NCBI GenBank assembly: GCA_028023455.1
Contig: JAQFVV010012402.1
Span: 14,442,483-14,506,482 of the forward strand
Length of the DNA stretch: 64,000 bases
Origin: Epiperipatus broadwayi
Taxonomy: Eukaryota > Onychophora > Udeonychophora > Euonychophora > Peripatidae
Direction of reading: 5' to 3'
The notes under the pieces were generated by a model. It had not been told where the DNA came from. It made no database searches and saw only the letters and a list, made by a program, of their open reading frames with translations. The position numbers and the translations under genes are program-made. The stretch's first letter is position 1; every line of letters begins with the position of its first letter. Positions 12,700 to 25,120 of this stretch are shown here, one piece after another.

Positions 12700-15196
12700 C
12701 TGAGGAATAAAAAAAAAATACATTAAAATAATATTAAACAGTGATTGCATTATAAAATGCATGATTAAATAGAAAAATACAAATATATTTCAATTGTACT
12801 GTTAATTGCTAAAATAAAATACAACTATCTCTTTCATACACCGAATAATGATAATGTACATTTCTTTATGGTCAAGATTAATATTCAGAATTATTTTCAT
12901 TTTATAGCATGGCACAATAACTATAAGCAAATTTTACAATGTATAAATATCCATTTATTATATGAATCCAATACCAATAAAACATCACACAATTTTTCCT
13001 ACATGTATTCAATTATTTTTGAATCTAAGCACAGAAAGTGGTGATATTTTATAAATATACGTTATCCTAACTAAAAGATTAAAGATGCTTACAGTTAACA
13101 TAAAACTGAAGTCACTAAAATATACAATAATATAAGCAAGTTTACTTGAGTTCAAAACCATAGAGTATTTTGGAATTTCAGGATATTAGCTTAATAATAT
13201 AAAGAAATTAAAGATGGCTATCAGATAAGTAGTCCAAAGTTCCTCACTACCAAAGACATTAGTCAGAATCTAATTTTCATTGATTACTCATCTTACAATA
13301 AAAAGCTCTGCAATCTATTTTTAAATGCATAATATGAGTTGATGAATAAAAAAACACAGGTAATCAGTGAAGTTTTTTTTTAAAAAAAAAAGTATATAAG
13401 CAAACAAAAAATAAAATGACTAATCACAAAGATGATTGATAGATACAAAAAAAAAATTGTATGGTAAATTGCTTGGGAGCTCATATGATATTTAAGCACT
13501 TTATAGATAGATTGAATATTTAACAGTTCTATTCAATTAATTCTAATTATTTTTTAAACAATTGCATTACTCAGCCGAGAATCAATTCTAAAATCTCCAG
13601 CATTAAATTCATCATAGTGTTAAATTTTGCAGAAACACAGATACATAGATATACCATATAGCAAACAGTATTTGAAATTCTTAAAGTCATACTAGATTAG
13701 ATAATAATAAACAGACAAGTATAGCTTTATATTGATAAATCAGTCATTTACATAATATGCAAATAAATATTTATCTTCTAATGTGATTAGTCAATCTATA
13801 ATGTTTTCTAGAATCTGGAACTATTTCTTTTCTTATTAACTTAAAAAATTATAGCAAATTAATAACTAAATGATACAAACAATATTTCTCATTCGGATCC
13901 TCATTTTTTAAGAATAAATTAATTATATTCTCTGATGTCTAAAATTCTTAATTAAAATGATAACGTCTGCAATAAAAATGTTTAAATAATTAGGATTAAA
14001 ATTAGGTTAACTAGACTTTCAATCTGAGATGCGATTTAGATTGTGGTAATGAATCTAGTAGATTATGGAAATAATGATTAAATATAATATATTTTATTAC
14101 TATATCCTAATGATCCTGCCTTTACTTAGTAATTTTAACATTGGTTCAGCCGATTATTATTATATGGAATTCTGTCAATTTTATATATTTATATTTTATA
14201 TATTTATATATTAAACTAATATGCAAAAAAAAAAAAAAAAATCAATAAAAATAAAATGTAAAAATAAATAAATAAATGTCTACTATACAATTGTTTGTTT
14301 AGTTTCTGAATGCTGAAATCAATAAATTACACCAAAGCAAAACTGTCATGAGTCCTTTAACTTCAATTCAATCAGGATTCAACACAGAAATCAGTTTGCA
14401 CTAGCATCTATGATTTCTCATGCTTATAGAGTTAGTTTTGGAATGAGAAAAAGGAAATTAAATGTTGTTGAATACAAAATGATTGAATTTCTTATCTATC
14501 TTCTTAGAACCTGACTTTTTAATATTTTTTCTTTTTGTGAGGCTCATCCTTCAATTTCTTCATAGAAGCAGTAAGCTTTAGTATTTCACAATAACAGTAC
14601 ATTATTACTGGCAATGGCCTATGCAATTTGGTTAAAGTTTCTGGATCCAGATTCAACCTGGTACTCTAACATTAACCTCTTAAGCAATTAACTAGCAGTT
14701 TTTCTTTTTATTGTTACAATAGCAAAAACAAAGTCTCAATAACAAAATCCAAGAGCTGAAGAATATCACTGGCTCTTCATATAATTATGCTATTTTTTAG
14801 TAGATTAAATGTCTTTAAATATATAAGAAATTTCAATTCATATGATAACAGCAAAAGCTTACATAAACAATAGAATCTACAGACCTAGTGCCAAGACAAT
14901 CTCTATAAGTAATGGTTAGTATACTACATGAAAATCATATACTGCCCTTTTTAATTGCAGTTATCTCTCTATTTCCTTTTTTACATCTTTTAAAAATTTA
15001 AAGTTCATATGTAAAAAATAGAAATGTATAATGACCCAGATAATCATTGAGACTTCATTTTTTGTTTCATCCTATATTGAATGTTTGTTGATTTATTGCT
15101 TCTATAAGACTTTATTAGAGATTCATAAAAAATAGACTTTATAACATTAATATCATTTATGTTCTTTATTACTTTTACAATGATTTTTACAACCCA

Positions 15197-15375
15197 CTAT
15201 GATGGTTTCAATTGTCCCAGCAATCTTCTTTCGGAACTATAACAAACACAATACAAATACATGAATACAAATATACGTAAAATTATAAGTTCATGTATAT
15301 TTGTATTCATGCATTTGTATTGTGTTTGTTATAGTTCTGAAGAAGATTGCTGGGACAATCAAAACCGTCATAATT
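15197..15375. repeat. near-perfect hairpin (foldback/MITE) in a RAB4 intron
   Basis: The arms at about 15197-15279 and 15293-15375 are inverted copies over roughly 80 bases with few mismatches. The left arm contains TGTCCCAGCAATCTTCTTTC and then GGAACTATAACAAACACAAT; the right arm holds the inverse of both. The loop is only about 13 bases. Non-coding, no transposase. As part of the RAB4 pre-mRNA it would fold into long double-stranded RNA. Confidence 0.85.
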
Positions 15376-17485
15376 GGTTGTAAAAAAGCCTTGTAAAAGG
15401 AATGAAGAATATAAGTGATATTAATATTATATGGATTTGGCAATGCAGTAAGAAAGATAAAGTTATAATACTTCATAAAAATAGTTATTATAAAAATATA
15501 TTTCAATTAATAGTTTTAAAATGTGATCACTCCTTCATATTCTAACCTGAAGTACTTAAATATTCTTGAAATCTTCAATATTTTTTTGAATCTTAAAAAA
15601 TATTAAATTCTCAGCCATAGAGGAAAAGAATAAATACAAATGTTAAAATAATGCTTCCTTGAAGTCTTGATAATGTGAAAGCCCTGATTCCAGTAAATTT
15701 TTTTTTCATTAGGAGATGAAGAGTCAATCATCAAATTAAGATTGGATGATTGTCTAAGATAATTATTATAATTCAGTATTCATATTTTTTTTACACTTTC
15801 ATTAGTATCAATGAGGAAATCATTATTTTCCCAGAAAACGAATTATTTGAAAACATAAATTGTTTGTGCTAAATATAGAATAAATATTATTCTGTCAAAG
15901 TATCTGCATTTTTATGGCATTTCCTCAAATATCATCTAAAAGTCATGTAGCTTATCACATTTGAAACAAATTGTGAAGGGGAGGGGGAATTTTAATTAAA
16001 ATCATTATAAGAAACATATGTATGATGAATCTATGGAATATCCAATATTCTCTGCAAATTTGTCTCAAGAAGTTTTAAGTTAAATTTCTATAACCAATAA
16101 ATTGGAGTGATTATGTAAGAAAAATTAGATATTAAAACTTCTTTAATCTGTAGAATTTTTAATTTGTAGCTAACAAAATCAATTAATATCCTTCATTATG
16201 GATATAATTTTATCCTGCATTAATAGATGAGTTTTCTTTAAAATGTAATAAGTATACTCAAATTCAAATATTAAATTTTAATTTCAGTTGTAACATGGTT
16301 ATTTTATGAATTTATGTTAGGAAGCCTTTATCAGAAAGAACTGCAAATCTTGTTAAGATTAAACAAAGCATGAAAGATAAGATTCTTTAAAAACTTCTAC
16401 CGCTTATATTTTTCAATATAAAAATACTTTATTCTTTTACACTAATTAAAGCTAAAAATAATGAAAGGATATTCTTTGTTTTTCTTTTGAAATTTCATCA
16501 GGAATACTTTGTCTTTTCAAAAATTAGCAATAAAAGAATTCTTAATTTTTTATATTGGAAAAGTATTTTGTAATAGCTTTTAATTTAGTAAGCGATTAAA
16601 AAAACTACCTTTTCTACTCTTATTGATAAAATTTTGTTTTATTCTCTTTAATGCAAAACTTAATTGTGAAAGCGGAACTTAATAAATATCTAAAAGGAAA
16701 AAATAATAGTTCACCAAGAACATAATTACAAGGCTCAAAGTACCATTAAATGGTCATTAATAAAATGATACAAATTTTTATGAATATTTTTGAGATGCAA
16801 AGCACAATAAATTATGCATCAAGTTTTACTTAAAGAATGTTGAAAACTGCTGCATAAATTTTTTTTTCTTTTAAAACTGATTTGTTATGCGTCTGTTATA
16901 TTTGATAACTCTTAGATATGTTCACTTATCACTCTTTAAGGCATTACCATCTATTAGTCTACTTCATTTGTTTTATATGTTAATTAGATAAATTCTGATT
17001 AATCCTAAATTATTTATATCTACATTGTATAAAAAGTCAAGGTTTAGTTCATATTTAATATGTGTTGCAGTTGCAGATATTTTCAACTTTGTAATGCCAT
17101 TGTTTTGCTTATAATTATTATATACATATATATTTTTAACTGATAAATCAATGTTTTTAATATATGTTTAGATTTAGTGACACTTATGTGAAAAGTTTTA
17201 TTTAATAATGTTTATTTTCGAAATTTTGTTTTGATATTTACAATTTTAAGTTATTTTCAGATTTTTTTGACTTTGACATTTCAGCACGTTTAATTTCACA
17301 AAAGTTTATAGACACTATAATACTAAAGTTAGGAAATCCTTTTATTTTACTTCTTGAGAAAAATGATTTTATAATATTAGTTCACAGTAAAATTAAGAAG
17401 ATGCCCAACGCACAAAGAACAAATGACAGATAAAGATATAAATTGTGGTAATCTTGCAATAGTCTAATAATATAGTCTTTTTCTA

Positions 17486-19668
17486 TATATTATAACGGTC
17501 GGTGAATGGGTGATCATTTCCAGTCTTACCGTAATCTGCACTATGAGGGCACCACTAGGCCATTTAAACCTAGAAAATTTATAGAGTAGGCAGATACGCG
17601 CTGTTAAGATCACGACCGTCAGCCCAAGTCACTAGCTCATGAAGTAGCAGAGGTTTAAAACATTTATTAAATATATTTCTTTTAAATAATAATAATAAAA
17701 GCAATCACTGTCAGTATTAATAACACAAAAAGATTTTATTCACGCATATATATGTGACGACACACAAAACTTGAAAAAAAATTATATAAAAAAAAATTTG
17801 TTTGTTTCATTATTATTTACTATTATTTTTATTTGTTTTAACTTTTATTTTTAATCTTAGAAATGTTGAGTATAGAGGAGCTACCCAAACGACGCACTTA
17901 AAAGACTTTCAAACATTTGATTCCAGGCTAAAGGTTCGCAGCAACACCAACGCTCGCTTCCAGATATATATCAGCAACCAATGCAATGTGAACATGTTAG
18001 CATAGAATCATACCGACAGGAATGTGCATCTGAACAGCGTGATATTATTGGAGAAAACATGAGCTTCGACCAGTATAGGAATGTGCTTCTATCTGGCGAA
18101 GGAATCATGCATGTAATATAAAGAGAAAACGCTACGTATGGATGGGAGAGTGGTCCTATCTTGCTGACTTATCTTCTCAATCCATAGAGTTAGAATAGGT
18201 CAATGGCGCAGGAAATACGTCTGCGTCCATTTCAACGATATGACTACCTCTTTGGGGTCATGCATTCAGTTGGACTCGTCACCCTAGGTGCTAACATACT
18301 TCACATTACATTGATGTAAACGTCCATATATCTCTCCACCAGCATTGTCACAACTACGAAACAAATAGTCCGAAATCAAAACCCTTTTAAAAGTAACATA
18401 TTTAAACTAGTCTAGCAGCCATCTACACTCAACTAACATTTAAATCATTTTTATTAATTTAATTCAAAAAAAAAAAATCTTTAGTTTACGGTTTTAAATC
18501 ATTTTAAAAGGACACATTATATTTAACTTTTTTTTTTTTTTTTTTACAAATACTATTTTTAAAATTTAATAATGCACAAATAACGATATACGTTTCTATT
18601 TTTAAATTTAAGTTTGCAATCGCAAAACCCTACCCTATTACAAACAGATCTTATTAAGCATGAATAAAAATATAAAAAAAATACAATACATTTTTTTTTT
18701 TTAAGAGATTACGTTTAAGACTTTAAATAAGAGTTTAAAATCGCAAAGTTTATAGAAAGATAAAGTTCAGGTTTGCTCATTAGGAAAGAAAGTCTTAAAG
18801 ACACATAAAGTTTGAAGATTTTAAACTTAAGAGAGTTTATGTTTCATTTACAAATTTATACTTTCCTTTGTTCATGCTCATTCCTTCACGAGGAATATCT
18901 AAGTTTCGGAAGGGCCTTGTTCTTGCGGATGATGACTATTTATGAAGCTTAACAAGTATTTCTGCATACGGCACCAGTAGTTCGATCCTGGGATCCGTGA
19001 AGATGAAAGCTGCCTTCGGCCGGCCGCACCGAAGGAAGCACGATGAAGCTGATTACATTTTTGGTGACGGCGATAACTTTTAAAATTTTTATTTTTACTT
19101 TTAGCAAATACGAATGAAATCAAAACTTTAATTTTCTGATTCTCTCTCTAATTAATTATTGTTTTGGATTTTCTTTTTATAGTCCTCAGGCACCTTATCT
19201 CTGGAATGCAGGATTCATCAAACATATTCCATATCTCTATTTCATTGGTTCATTGAGTTGTAGTAGATTTTGGGTTTGTGGCTACTTGGATTTTTCCACT
19301 GAGGTCTGTGTCCATATCTTTGGGCGGGAACTCTTATCTATTTCATAATCATCTTTTCAATGGTCATTTTGCCCTAAGGATCTGTTTGTAATTTTTATTT
19401 TTAAGATTAAAACTCTTGTTATTTTTAAAATCAAAAGGTTTTTTATTATATTTTATTTAAATTATAGAATCTTTGTTTCGATTCTATAATTTTTTTAAAG
19501 CTTATTTTATTTTAATATTTAAATCAAACATATTAATAAATTAATAATTCGTTATTTGTGCATTTTGGACGTTTGTGCTTTTAATTCAGTATTAGATATT
19601 TATAAAAACATTAAGCATTAGAATTTAAATGTAACGCATATATATATATATCCCGTTACAATATAAAA
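17486..19668. mobile_element. 2.1-kb repeat, copy 1 (inverted TATATT(G/A)TAACGG termini)
   Basis: The left end TATATTATAACGGTC (17486) and the right end CCCGTTACAATATA (to about 19664) are inverted copies. Copy 2 at 28721-30821 has the same ends and the same interior landmarks: a GGCACCACTAGGCCAT block, GGCAGATACG, a GTCTGCGTCCATT block, a CATGCATTCAGTTGG block and ACGAAACAAATAG. The interior is noticeably richer in G+C than the introns and has no credible long reading frame. The TGTAACGG...CCGTTACA ends suit either a solo LTR flanked by ATAT or a non-autonomous terminal-inverted-repeat DNA element. A small hairpin (GTAACG...CGTTAC) closes the right end. It is inserted in a RAB4 intron. Confidence 0.7.
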
Positions 19669-20880
19669 ACTCAACAAACTCTTTGAAATTTTAAAAATAA
19701 TGATAAGAAATAATATTTGAAAAAAATCTATTTGAATTACTATTTTTGTTGTTGTTGTTTTATAAATCAAACAAACAAATAGATCTAAAAAGAATGTCTT
19801 AAATATATTCGTTAAAAGTTATACAATAATATAAAATAATTTTTGCAAAATTCAAAAGTTATTTGATTGAAAACAAGAGGAAATAGATAATTAGGCACAG
19901 AATACTATGGCTAAGTAAAGTATGTTAATTCAATAACAACAAAATAAATATCATTTGGTAAATATATAAGCCATATATTATAAGTTTGAGTATCAATGTA
20001 CTCTAGATGTCAGTGCTACATCACATCATTAGATTACTTTTTGGCTAATGACCTTCTTCAGGCAGAAGTAGTGTACTCACACTATTAAAACTGAGTAAAA
20101 GTATATTATAAATGACATCAAAAAAAAATGTAAACTAAGAAAATAAGTCACACAGAATTTCAGATTTTAAAATAATTTAAACTGTATTACTTAATGAGAC
20201 ACTAATTTCCTTCTTTTCTTTTTTTTTTACTTAATGAAAAATGTTTCTTGTCTACTCTTTCTATATAAAAAATTAAGAATATTTTAAATGAAGTTAACTT
20301 GTGATGAATAGAAAGTTTATCGAACATGTTAAGAAAGCTGAACATGTGGAATTTCATGACATAAAATAAAAAAAAGACCAAAAGATATTCAGAGACATAG
20401 TGTTTATGCTTTCTAGACCTAACAAACTAAGCATAAAAAAATGAAATAAAAAATAAAATCAACTGCAAATAAATCTGCTTCTTTTAATAAATAATGTAAT
20501 TAATTAATTAATTTCAATGATGGCAATAAAATAAAAATATAATACTGTAATATCAAATAGTGCCATAAATAGCAAAATACAGTATAATACAAACAAAACA
20601 AAAAAGCTGTCAGATAGAAAAAATAATTATAAGTCAAATATATGAATTTAATGAAGGAATTTTAAAAATTAGTGATGCCCACAAGCTAAGTGAAAAACAG
20701 CTACATTAAAGAAGTGAAAAATGTAATTAAAAAAAAAAAATAACTGTAATGGAGGTTCGTAAAAAAAATATATATATTAAATGTATTTATCAATGCTGAT
20801 GCTATTAAAAATTAAAAGATAATAAGTTTGAACACATACACTTCACAAAATAGATAATAATCAACAAATTAATTAATTTA
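19669..20880 (-). other. intronic AT-rich DNA
   Basis: No coding exon. Near 20045-20066 the words TAATGACCTTCTTCAGGC weakly recall the GACGAAGGCCACAAGCCAG core of the right-edge palindrome. An ATTA microsatellite lies near 20498-20512. Otherwise nothing. Confidence 0.4.
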
Positions 20881-20900
20881 AAATAAAGTAATATCCTTAC

Positions 20901-21055
20901 CATTTTCTTGAGCAAAGCGACTAGCTTCCAGAAAGGTAACTTCTCTTTCAGCATCCAAGTCTTTTTTATTACCAACCAAAAGAATAACAATATTTGGACT
21001 TGCAAGTGTACGTGCATCTGTCAACCAGTTTGTTAGGGCATTATACGTCTCTCGA
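20901..21055 (-). CDS. RAB4: RAB4 coding exon with the NKKD motif
   Basis: The exon is 155 bases (T, 51 codons, G), with acceptor TTAG|T and donor AATG|GTAAGG. It encodes [20 protein letters not shown], then [20 protein letters not shown], then [15 protein letters not shown] is the G4 motif that confers guanine specificity. [15 protein letters not shown] is strongly diagnostic of Rab4 over other Rabs. Human RAB4A has [17 protein letters not shown] at the same place, so this copy differs only conservatively. The donor is GTAAGG rather than GTAAGT. A 70-residue frame read straight through the donor here is not the true product. Confidence 0.97.
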
Positions 21056-22021
21056 CTAAAAAAAATAAATAAATATTAATTACAAATCTTTTTATATAGT
21101 AAACGAATATATATATTAAAAATATCAAGGGCTACTTCTATGTAAGAGCAAATTACTATGAATTTGTTTGAATATGCTTGTAATAGGTTTTTTTTAAAAA
21201 TATATATATATGGTAAAAAATGTTTTTATTTACTAACAAACAGTAAAAATCATTAGTAACCAATTTTTTTTAAATCAACTATTTTTAAGGCATACTTAAA
21301 TTAGTATTCTACCACTTGAAATCTGGAATACTCGCAAAAAATTTGGCATTTGATCTTATACAAAATTTAAATGAAATTAGAGAAACTTTCTTCTAAAGAT
21401 TTTTTTAAAACTGTACAAAACAAATTACTATTTCAAACATGATCCATTTTTCCGAAAGAAGTTTGCTGTTAAATGAATCAAGCAGGGCATATTCCTAATG
21501 CCTACTTCATACATTTGTCTAGCTGTAGCTACTATGTAATTATTAATTTGGTAAATGAACATAAGCACATACTTCAGCTAGCATGGTGAATTTATTGGCT
21601 TTTTATCTCTGATTTCACAAGCAAGTAACATCACAGCCTTTCTTCTCAACTGCCTAACAGTTCTTGACTGAAACATCAATTGAATTTTCTTGATGGAAGG
21701 ATAAATATATATGTAAGTCCTTTTTTAAAAAATATTTATAGACATAACATATAAAACTAAATATTGGTCTTTATTCCTAGTTAGGCTGTAATGTTAACCA
21801 CCAAGGCAGCAGTTTGCAGCCAAATCTCCTAGCATTTGATGATGATCTTTTATTTAGCTACCTATAATTGTTGATCATTATTAATTAAAAGAAGATAGTA
21901 TGAATTTGAAGATCGGTCTAATATTAAATGGGGCATTGTTAAGATTTTAAGAATGTAAAGAGATAGTTGATATGAAAAGTGGAAGAACAATACTGTGAAG
22001 ATTGATAGTATATCAGACTGA

Positions 22022-22400
22022 ATGGCAAGATTAATTATTCAATTTAATAAAAGAAATCAAATGCAAATAAGGCAGTTTATGTCCCAACAAGTTTTACTTG
22101 TGATGAAAAAGTTGAGGATTTTTATAGAGATATACAAAATGCTTTTGATCACATCAAATAATATTTTAAAATTACCATGGAAGATTTTAATGCTAAAATT
22201 GAAAAATTACTGATGGTGATGAGGACAATAGCACCTATTGACTATGGTGAGAAAATGAAAGAAATCATAAATTTGAGGAATTCGCAAAGGAAAAAAAGTT
22301 TATTATGAATTATTTCTTTTGAGAAAGATGCTAATTGAAAATGAACATAAAAACAGCCATAGAAAAATTCAGCAGAATTGGATTGTAATGTTCTAATACC
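22022..22400 (+). pseudogene. LINE endonuclease domain fragment
   Basis: Translated pieces in shifting frames read ARLIIQFNKRNQMQIRQ, then VYVPTSFTCDEKVEDFYRDI then QNAFDHIK, then KITMEDFNAKIEKL, then KFEEFAKEKKF. These follow the order of an apurinic-type endonuclease of RTE LINEs, where VYAPTS and GDFNAKIG are hallmark motifs and the Asp and Asn of GDFN are catalytic. Here Gly of GDFN is Glu. At least three frame changes and stops show that the copy is inactive. Confidence 0.7.
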
Positions 22401-22851
22401 AACAAGATTTAAGATACATGTTAATTCAAAGTTAGCAAGACAAACTACTAAAAAAAAAAAATATTAAAAGTTGATGTTTCTAATCTTCAAAAACATTCCA
22501 ATAAATTTAAATTTTTTAATCATTTTAAAATATTAACAGTTTTGGAGATGATTCAAATTTAACTAAAATCAATAAAAAGATAAATGGAACCATGATCATC
22601 AACATAAAAAAAAGGCAATTCATCAATAAATTTTTAACTGAGACAAAACAATGTAGGGAGAAAAGAATGAATACAAATATATTTAAAAATGATTTATAGA
22701 CAAATTAAATATTTAATTCAGTAAAGTAATATAAATAAAAGTTAATAATGATATGTCAATTGGCAAGGAAAGCTATAGAAAAGTATAAAACAATATTTTG
22801 GTATTGGAAGAAAAGTTACTTCAGCAATAAAAAAAGATGTAACTATTACTG

Positions 22852-23145
22852 ATAATAGAGATAAAAAAAATTTATATTAAATGCTTTTATTGACCATGCA
22901 CTAAATAAAAAAAAATATTTGTTTCTTCAACCACAATTGGGACTTTTCAATTTAATTTGAAATAAAAGCATTGGGGTCCAAAAATCAATTAAGTCAATCC
23001 CTTGTTATAAAAAATAGATTGACTTAATTAATTTCTGGACACCCCCCCCCCAATTGTGGTTAAAGTAACAATATTTGTTTTATTTTTAGTAATCAGTCAA
23101 TAAAATCATTTAATATAAAAAAAATTTTTTATCTCTATTATTTTT
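22852..23145. repeat. palindromic element nested in the LINE
   Basis: The left arm (about 22852-22999) and right arm (about 23015-23145) are inverted copies. Both contain AATAGAGATAAAAAA, TATTAAATG, TTTTATTGAC, AATATTTG and CAACCACAATTGGG, and both have TCAATTAAGTCAATC-like inner ends. The left arm has an extra block of about 35 bases. A C10 run marks the right arm. It separates the endonuclease and reverse transcriptase halves of the host LINE, so it inserted later or replaced part of it. Confidence 0.75.
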
Positions 23146-23810
23146 AAATTTTTACTATTAGCATGTAAAACTATGTTGTTCTTTAAATTGACTGGATACT
23201 TATAGTTGATATATATATATTACTAGATATTTCTGCTATAAGTCAAAAAGTATAGCCCTTATGTATATATCATATTTAGTATGTGTACATAATAATATAT
23301 GTATATATAAGTGATTAAAAATATGAAATATTCTTTTAAGTGAAAAGTGTTTAACATTTTTATTTTGATTGGAAATTTTTTTTTTTTTAAAAAAAAAGCT
23401 TACTAATACTGTATTGTAAAAATTTCACTTAATACATATAATTTTACTTTAAGTCAATTTCACATCATATTTAACATGTGTACATAACTGTATATGTACA
23501 AGAAAATTATTAAAATTATTGACATTTTATTTTTATTTGAAAACAAAGTTTTTAAAATATTTCTTCCACTCTTCCTATCTAAGAAACTAAGTCACCTATT
23601 TAAAAAATTAATGTATCTTATCACTTTCATAGACATTTTTAAACAAATGTTCAAAATTTCAACAAGTTATATTGAACTTGAATATATTAAATATCAATTT
23701 TAAAATGTTAAAGTAAAAGAAAGAAAATCTTTATACCTCTCTCTAGCAAGTTAACAAATAAACACACAGATTTTTCAATTTCAATAAAAGCATTTAAAAA
23801 GAGAGATGAC

Positions 23811-24850
23811 ATCATGAAATGTGTGGAAAAATTCTATAAAGAAAAGTACAGCAATAAAGAAATTAATTGCAACAATTTTTATATCTTCTGAATTACCAAA
23901 CATTTTTTATGAAGAGGTAAGACATGCAATTAAATCTATGAAGAAGGAAAAAGCTCCAAAAAATGATGGAATTATTACCAATATCTTAAAAAAAACATGT
24001 AAAAAAATTGAAAAATGTTTGGCAAAACTATATACCAAATATTTAAATGTTAAAGATATACCAGATGATTGGAAGAATGCTGTAGTAATATTGATATTTA
24101 AGAAAAATGATAAAGAAGATTTGAGAAATTAGATCTAACAGTTTTCTATCATCCACAACTCATCTATAGCAAAATTCATATAAAAACAGACTAAAATAAC
24201 AAACTGGATTTAGAAATATTTTTAAAACAGTCTCATATTCAAGTAATGAGAAAAGTTATAGAAAGAACTGATAAATACAAGCTTTTCACAAAAAGAAAAT
24301 AAAGATTGATGAAAATCATGAATTAGAAGTTAATAACTATAAATATCTTGGACAGATTATTAATATAAAAGAAGATATAATGGATGAAATTAATCATGGA
24401 ATTAAACTTTGATGGAATGCTTTTAGTAGAAGTGAATTAATATTAAAAGAAATGTACCTATTTATTTAAAAACAAAGGATTATAATATGTACTTTACTCT
24501 TTCTTACTTATAAATCTGAGATTTAGATACTTAATTAAAGAGCAATACAGAGACTTTAGATTACTCAACGAAGCAAGTGAAATATTTGGGTGAGAGAAGA
24601 AGCAGGTATAATTGATATCATTGAATGAATTAAGAGATTGAAATGGAAATGGGTTGGACTTATTGCTAGAAAAGATGATGAAGGATAGTTAAAATCTTAA
24701 ACTAGATCCCAAGACAATGTGAAAGACCTAGAAAGAGATCGTATGGGAGATGGATAGATGAAATAATGAAACTTGTTGTTAAGTGCATAAGACATGATAT
24801 GGATTAAAGAAACTGGAATAAATTTGGAGAGACCTTCATGCTGAAGTAAA
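23811..24850 (+). pseudogene. LINE reverse transcriptase fragment
   Basis: The best frame (23821-24132) contains VRHAIKSMKKEKAPKNDGII, then LAKLYTKYLNVKDIPDDWKN then AVVILIFKKNDKEDLRN. This is the N-terminal part of the LINE RT domain (motif with KAPGxDGI, then IPxDWKxAVVxxIFKKGD). After the stop at 24130-24132, the RT core with the FADD box is missing. Further downstream, other frames give VNNYKYLGQIINIKEDIMDE, IKEQYRDFRLLNEASEIFG and RLKWKWVGLIARKDDE-like pieces, the usual C-terminal RT part. It is a multiply broken relic with an internal deletion. Confidence 0.8.
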
Positions 24851-25029
24851 CTAATAATAATTAAAAATGATGGTGATGATTATTATCATTAATTTTAAAA
24901 AAAGTAATAGATCAGGAAACATTTTGAATAAGTGGTTCAAAAAAATAAAGCTTCTTGAAAGTATGTCAAATTTTGATTTTTGTTTTAATCAAAATAAAAA
25001 ACTTATTTGCTTTTTTTTTCCCCCTCATA

Positions 25030-25120
25030 TGTCATAGCATCGACCAGGAGGTGAACCCACAACCGTCTGCAATCAACTACTTGCTTGCAAGGTGACTGCG
25101 TTGACCTCTCATCTAACAAC
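25030..25120 (-). repeat. tRNA-derived SINE head
   Basis: On the minus strand the segment reads like a decayed tRNA with GTTAGATGAGAGGTCAACGC near the A box and GTTGTGGGTTCACCTCC at the B box, with CACCTTGCAAGCAAGTAGTT between them. The G+C content is well above the surroundings. No clear aminoacyl-stem pairing can be seen, so a functional tRNA is unlikely. The unrelated LINE-derived tail of such a SINE is not obvious. Confidence 0.5.

Larger units (their letters stand above)
12700..20900 (-). other. RAB4 intron of 8.2 kb
   Basis: Bounded by GTAAGG (20900-20895) and TTCCTCAG (ending 12700). It carries the hairpin element at 15197-15375 and the 2.1-kb repeat at 17486-19668. Between them the sequence is AT-rich without coding signal. 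A T9A10 tract junction lies at 13373-13391. Confidence 0.85.
21900..24880 (+). mobile_element. decayed RTE-type LINE, copy 1
   Basis: This copy has an endonuclease part at about 22020-22400 and a reverse transcriptase part at about 23800-24850, in the order typical of RTE-class non-LTR retrotransposons. The 3' end runs into TAATAATAATTAAAAATGAT followed by GATGATTATTATCAT, matching the short AT/GAT microsatellite tails of RTE elements. Many stops and frameshifts are present, so it is dead. A palindromic element (22852-23145) and an AT-rich tandem repeat separate the two halves. It is antisense to RAB4. Confidence 0.75.

Noticed and set aside
18899-19123. 74-codon minus-strand frame with Arg/Ser-rich text
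   Set aside because: It lies inside copy 1 of the 2.1-kb repeat, is not preserved in copy 2, and reflects the higher G+C of the repeat.
20805-21017. 70-codon minus-strand frame overlapping the NKKD exon
   Set aside because: It is in another frame than RAB4 and crosses the splice donor. It is a shadow of the exon.
25030-25120. Functional tRNA gene
   Set aside because: A and B boxes are recognisable, but the aminoacyl stem and anticodon arm do not pair convincingly, so it was called a SINE head.
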